Assembly: GCA_038501785.1 (NCBI GenBank)
Contig: JBAMJR010000039.1
Coordinates: 7,971,001 to 8,035,000, forward strand
Reading direction: 5' to 3'
Length of the DNA stretch: 64,000 bases
Source: Myoxocephalus aenaeus
Lineage: Eukaryota; Chordata; Actinopteri; Perciformes; Cottidae
In this document: positions 58,377 through 64,000 of the stretch, in pieces
How the letters are laid out: each line of letters begins with the position of its first letter
Position numbering within the stretch: the first letter of the stretch is position 1
The notes under the pieces: model-generated
Seen by the model: only the letters and a program-made list of their open reading frames with translations
What the model was told of the DNA's origin: nothing
The model's database searches: none
Translations under genes and position numbers: made by a program

Positions 58377-59504
58377 GTGAGTAGCTAACGTTAGTTCGGC
58401 TAATGTTCGCGGTCTAGCGTTAGCCAATTAGCTCGTCTGACAGGATGCGAGTGACGTTACCGCAGGATCCGTGTGTGTCGTCTGCTCCGTTAAGCCTATG
58501 TACATTTAACCAGTTGCAAAGCCAAGCAGTTAGCCAGCTAGCTGAATTATTCACCTCGACTTTGCTAGTAGCACCGTGCTGTCGTTTGCCATCTACATTG
58601 GGCTAAAACGACTCTAGCTTAGCTAGTTGTCGGGCCGGTGTCGTCTTAGTTTTTGTATCTCCGCCAGAATAGTATTCACCATCTAATTTAAGGTACCAGC
58701 TTACGTTGGAATCAACGTTAAGGTGAAAATGTGTGATACAAAATATTAGCGTTAACCATATCCTTAAAATGTATTCTTAGTTGATGCTACGAAGAAGTAT
58801 TTTGAGGGCGAGGAGAGACAGATGCTTATGGGATGCATCATTTGTCACCGGGCATGGGCGGCTGGTGTTTCCATCTTCGGTCAAAGGAGAGGACATGAGG
58901 GGAGTATGCCCCACCCAGTCAGTAAGGGTGGTGAAAGTGACCTTAATCCATACCGTTTGCACGGCGAAAGCTACTTTATGGAGACTACTTCAACCAGCTA
59001 ACATAACTATGCAGCTAACATTAGCTATCAGCTTATTCTGAAGAGAAGTAATAATAACGTAGCGTTAGCTGATGTTGAAGCCAACGGATGTTGCTCACCA
59101 GTTTAATAGTACCAGCTTTTTAACTGCGGGGAGCTGAGCGTTCATCGGTGCCAGGCTTTCGATATCATGGGTGAACTAAGTGTCCATTTAAAAAGGAGAA
59201 AATCATCAGTGTGCAAATTGTAGTTCCACATTGTTAATTACATCTGATAATTTATGGCTTGGATTTGGCTTTTTGCGTTGACATTTGAGGAGTTTTCCCA
59301 CGTTAATCTTGGCCTATGCTGTTTTCTCAAATTGTTTCACAATATGAATTAATACAAAAATAAAAGCTTCATTGTTCTAAGAAGTTAACATTCATAATCA
59401 TCGTCTTTTGTGTTTTGCCTTCTGTAGTGTGGAGTAATGCGAGTGGGGGAGTGAAAGAGGCAGGTGTCCCAGTAGAACATTGGCAAGTGGGAGGCCAAGC
59501 AAGA

Positions 59505-62500
59505 ATGCTGGAGGCAGAGGCAGACCCAGCAGGTGCAGCAGTAGAGAGAGAAGAAATCGAGATGGGGAGCGGAGACTTGAAGACCGAGGTGGTACGGCTG
59601 ACTCTGGAGCTCCAAGAGGCCACAGAGGAGAAGCTACAGGCAGCCCGCTATGGCCTGGTGGTGCTGGAGGAAAGTGCTGCTCTCAAGATGAAACACAGGC
59701 AGCTGGAAGAGGACTATGAAACCCTCAAAGGAGAGCTACAGCAGCTCAAAGAGGTAGGAACACCCAAGGCCTTCTCGTTATATTTAGGCACGTGAAGGTC
59801 TTCTTCCCCCAGCATTCCAAGTGTCAATTTCTGCCGGTAAAAATGAACACAATAATGGTTGCAAACATTTTGTATTTGAGAAATGTGCAAGAAAATGTTG
59901 CATTATTGCAGAATATATTAAACAAGAGGCAATGGAACAGTAACATTCCACATTTTTATCTTTCACCTGTATTCTAATGGCAAGGAATATTCTAGTGCAT
60001 ATAAAATTACTATAACATTTGAGTACTTGAACACAGATAGCCAATAAAGCAAATATAGCATGCAAAAAACATGTTACAAGGAAACCTAAAAGTAGAATAA
60101 ATGTAAATGCAGTCAAAATTGAAATGCTATCTAGATGTTCTGCATCTAGGTACAGCTTAAATATAGATGTGTGGGGAGTTTGTCACACCACAGAAAAATT
60201 AACCACCCAACGAAATTTCAATGATTTAAAACAAAAGGCAGGTATATAACATTTCAAAATCATGAAAAAATAAGCAGTATTCTCTACTTTGAAATGCTAG
60301 TGGCATGTCCCACGCCCAATCGTGTGTTAGGGTTAATTAAATGTACAGTTCAAGACTACAGGGAAAGCACTTTTCCACATATACTTGCATTAGGAAAGAG
60401 ACGTTTGTAGCTCAGTTGATAATATTTTTTTTTAGGTAAATCAACTTCCCAGTAAGAACACTTGAATAGCCATTATTTTAATCATTGGGTCTTAAAGATG
60501 GTAAAATGTACTTGTACCCAAATCCTTCCTCTGTTCATGTAAGGACTGAGGGACACGTCGGTGTGCTTGCTCTGTGGGCCCATGGACCTGAAGAATTTGG
60601 GTCATATTATCATTTTATACTTGCAAGTTGAACTTTTTTTTGCTTCATGTGCCACTGAGCAACTTTCATAGGAATAAACAGGGCGCCACATCCAACACTG
60701 TATTCAGTTGTCTTGCATACATCCATGGTTCAGTAACTAGTGTACCACTACAAGTTGAGGCCCACGTCTGATTGGTTTCAAAACACATTATATATGTTCA
60801 ACAATCTAAAATGTTACTTCGCCCAGCTCTTAACAGCTGAGGAGCTGCTTTGCATTGTGCTGAGTAGTCCTATAAAGATACCATTGTTCTCTTTTTATTA
60901 TGTGCCAGTGACATATGGCTGACATGAACTTGATTGCTTATCCCTTTATTGCATTTGCGTAACTTCGTCAGTCACCCACCACAGTAACAGTTCTGTTACA
61001 GCTGTGACCTCATATTATACTTTCAATGAAGAGGCTTGTGATCGCATGCTGAGTCAGTTTTGCCCTAACATGTCATCTGATGCTGATGGCATCAGTTGGA
61101 GAACGCTGTTAAGTGATGAGGGCAACTTCACCAGCCCACATCCGGTGCTATTCATCTTGCAATGAATTTTGATACTGCATTGCATTAAGGATTGAATTAG
61201 GTTAGCGCTGAATATTTAAATTAAAAAGATTAAACCAATATGTCAAAACTCAGATTACCATGTAATCCATCCTTTTACAGACAAATTGTGACAAATGCCT
61301 CATTGTGCTTCCCCGTATTGTTTTAATTATTTCCTTCTCTCTCGTTCAGTTCCACTCTAGCTAACGGTTACGGTTTTGAAGTTGCATTTTGTGGAAATGT
61401 GTATGAGATTCTGATGCCCTTGCTTGCTCATGTTTTGTTAACGTTGTCACAAATGCACTGAACAGGCCATGAATGTATTTAGTATTGGTGAAACAGGCTT
61501 TTGTTGTGCCAGAATAAAATTACAACTGGCCATAAGCTCTTTATGTCTTAAGGTACGTAGTGGTACAGAATTTCAGCAATTTTGTATAATCTGCATAAAC
61601 CTCATATGTTGGCTGTTTACCTACCTTGGCTTTGGCAGGGTTTTAACAAAGCAGAGCGGACTCATGTGTTATGAATTAGCATCATTATTAGTGGTGCAAC
61701 GGATCATAAAACTCAGTTACGGATCAGATCAGCAGAACAGAAAAAAGGGAGAAAATATAACTTTTACAGATTCCTGATCAAGGAAGCTAATACTAATTGC
61801 TCATCATTGATTATCGATATTGGTAGACACAGATCCCTTTGTTATAGCAACTGGCTCTAGACTATTTATTTTTCGCAACCGTCTAAAAAATAATTCAAAC
61901 TTCTATGTAAACCATAAAAAATTCTAAATGTTATACTTTAAGTTAGTCATCTAATAGTGTTTTTTTCTTTCTTTAGAACAACACACAATTCAAATGATTT
62001 GAAAATAAAAGTTAGTATTTTTATGGATTCAAAATAAATAGGCAGTTTATAATACATCATTACAACTACTATTGACAATATTTATCCATAAAAATACTAA
62101 CTTTTATTTTCTAATCATTTGAATTGTCGTCATTTGTCAATCATTTTGAATTGAATTGTGTGTAGCGGTATAAACAGGTCATAATTATTCTCTATCTACT
62201 CTATCTATCTATTCTGTCCTATTTCCCCTCCTTTTGTTAAAGATGTCTACATTTCTTGCCTCGGTGAATAGCACGGCATAAATTAAGTTGTCTTTCAGCA
62301 CTGTGAATGTTGTTCCAATGTGTCCTTTAACCCTTTCTGTTTGTGTAAAGGCATTTGCAGATTCTGTCAGCAGCCAAAAGCGTGCAGCTGCTGATGGAGA
62401 GTGCCGGGAGGAGAACATGATGCAGGAGACTGCCTCGAAGGAGGCTGCCATGGCAACCCGAATAGAGGAAGTCCAGGCAGAGCTTAAGCAAGCGCGCCTT

Positions 62501-64000
62501 GCTCTGAGCAATGCCCATGCAGATATCGATAGGATGGGAGCGGTCACCACCCAGCTAAAGAAGGTATAGTGGCTCACTCGGTACACCTGCACACCGGTGT
62601 TGTACTATATGCTATCAGTTCCTGTCTTATCACGATACATATGATGGAACACTAAATCACTGGTGGATATATTGGCTCATTTCCAATGATGCATGGTGTA
62701 CATTTAGCAATTCTGCCATTTTTAATGTTGTGCTTTGCACTGATTTGACTGTGGGTTGTTTTGTGCAGGAGTGTGAGTGTCTGGAGGCCGAAAAGGGCCA
62801 TCAGAGGGATGAGATGAAGGAATATAAAGTACGTGAGCTGCGCCAGTTGCAGGACAATGGCGAATTAGAAGAAGAAAACATATCTCTGCAAAAACAGGTC
62901 TCTGTGCTCAAGGAAAACCAGGTCAGTTAACACTCAAGCTACAACTTTACCAAATACATGTACGTTCTACCTGGCTAGTAATTGTAAACGATTGGTTGGA
63001 TAGATAAAGAATAAAAACTGTCGATATCCAGAATGGTAAAATTGAACATATCTTTAGAAACGTGCACTTAAATGGAAATGAACATTGTGCCGTAGTATTG
63101 TTTTTTTCCCCCTACGCTATCTTTGTAGTGCACTACAATCACCTTTCCTGCAACACGTTTCTAATTTCTGTCACATTGTTGTTACCAGTTTTGAAGAGAC
63201 TAGACAGGCCAGTTGCTATTTCTGGAAAATGAAGTAGCTCCTGCAGTTCTTGTCTTGATCCCTTGCTGTTATTGTCAGTGAATTCCCAAGTTGGCTGCTG
63301 CCCGAGAGCCAGACATCACATCCAGTGATACATTTCTCTGGCAATACGCATCAGGAAATATATAACTAATTATAGTTGTAAATGGCACTTTGAGAACCAG
63401 GCTCCAGTAGAGCAATTTCTTTTGCAATGGCAAAGCTTCCAATGTGATACTGTACGTTTTGTAGAATGCGTGTGTTGGTTATTTTGTGTTATTGCGACGT
63501 TCAAAAAAATACTATAAATGCAAGCTGGAAGATAAAAATAAATAAATAAGCATACCTTTCCAAATGCTTTTTACATTTTCGGTAAAATGATTCTGCTCCC
63601 TGTTTCAGGTTGAGTTTGAATCGATAAAGCTGGAGCTGACTCAGAAGAATGAGGAGCAGGAAGACCTGCGAGCTCAGATGGAGGAGGCTGCGAGGCTGAG
63701 GGAGATAGCAGAGCGGCAGCTGGATGAGGCCCTGGAAGCCCTGAAGGAGGAGAGGGAGCAGAAAAACTGTCTGCGACGAGAACTCTCCGCCCTGACCCTC
63801 AACCCCTTTGATTCTGTGGGGAACCTGGAGCTCCATCTGGACCAGCTGGATGACAGCCAGGAGGAGGGCCAGGGGGGAGAAGGCGAGGGAGAGGATCAGG
63901 ACAGTGGCATTAATAATGGTCCTGGGTCTGCTCCCGGTTCTGCTCACCCTCCTCACTTGGGGGGCTCCAAAAGTAATGGCCTCATCCAACGCTACTCCAC
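59505..64000 (+). CDS. Bicaudal-D family dynein adaptor, 5' part (copy B, runs off the window)
   Basis: Coding exons 59505-59753 (exon from 59428), 62351-62563, 62769-62921 and 63609 to beyond 64000. The translation is the same as copy A over the visible part, so both copies keep an open N-terminal coiled coil. Whether this copy continues to the cargo-binding C-terminus or is cut again is not visible. Intron 2 lacks about 33 bp present in copy A, replaced by a CTAT repeat at about 62192-62215. Confidence 0.82.
61985..62127. repeat. Inverted repeat, 43-bp arms (copy B)
   Basis: Homologue of 20740-20882, arms 61985-62027 and 62085-62127. Confidence 0.8.

Larger units (their letters stand above)
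35161..64000. repeat. Copy B of the ~35-kb tandem segmental duplication
   Basis: This is the second copy of the block that begins the window. Its left edge is defined only by the window start: 35161 pairs with base 1, in the intron between was exons 3 and 4. The offset moves from 35160 to 41212 because of small indels and one 6044-bp retroviral insertion (45786-51829). The copy runs off the right end inside bicd coding exon 4, so it is unknown whether bicd is complete here or is cut again by another repeat unit. Confidence 0.97.

Overview
The window is vertebrate nuclear DNA, almost certainly from a teleost fish. Genes are split into many short exons with consensus GT/AG introns. The identifiable genes (was, slc38a5, apex2, a Bicaudal-D gene, a class 3 semaphorin) are vertebrate, and the repeats (Tc1-like element, L1-clade LINE, gamma-type ERV, CA/GA microsatellites) are typical of fish.

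The dominant fact is a large head-to-tail duplication. Bases 1 to at least 22788 (copy A) recur at 35161-64000 (copy B) at roughly 99% identity by eye. The offset starts at 35160 and changes at indels: about 35138 at was exon 1, 35107 at the slc38a5 start, 41169 after a retroviral insertion, 41245 at the apex2 start, and 41212 at the last bicd exons. Each copy carries, left to right: the 5' exons of was (-), slc38a5 (-, 15 coding exons), a LINE remnant, apex2 (-, 6 exons), a shared CpG-rich promoter region, and the 5' half of a BICD-family gene (+).

Between the copies (22901-35160) lie the interrupted bicd intron, a nearly full-length L1-clade LINE on the minus strand (about 23197-28890), the 3' half of a class 3 semaphorin gene (+, 8 exons, 28922-31116), and was exons 4-11 (-, 32808-35120). 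The unit therefore appears to run from inside a sema3 gene to inside bicd. At the junction a 5' bicd half abuts a 3' sema3 half in the same orientation, and their intron phases do not match.

The copies have diverged in function. The was gene that can be read in full (32808-37019) has two in-frame stops in exon 4. In copy A, apex2 has lost the 3' splice site of exon 2 and the end of exon 4 with its donor, while apex2 in copy B is intact (580 aa). Both slc38a5 copies are open but differ in an in-frame N-terminal indel and at least two substitutions. Copy B alone carries a 6044-bp provirus with a 4-bp target duplication just upstream of an slc38a5 5' noncoding exon. Copy A keeps the empty site. 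The provirus lacks most of pol, but its 556-bp LTRs differ at one base, so it is very young. A mis-assembled pair of haplotypes would mimic much of this and must be excluded.
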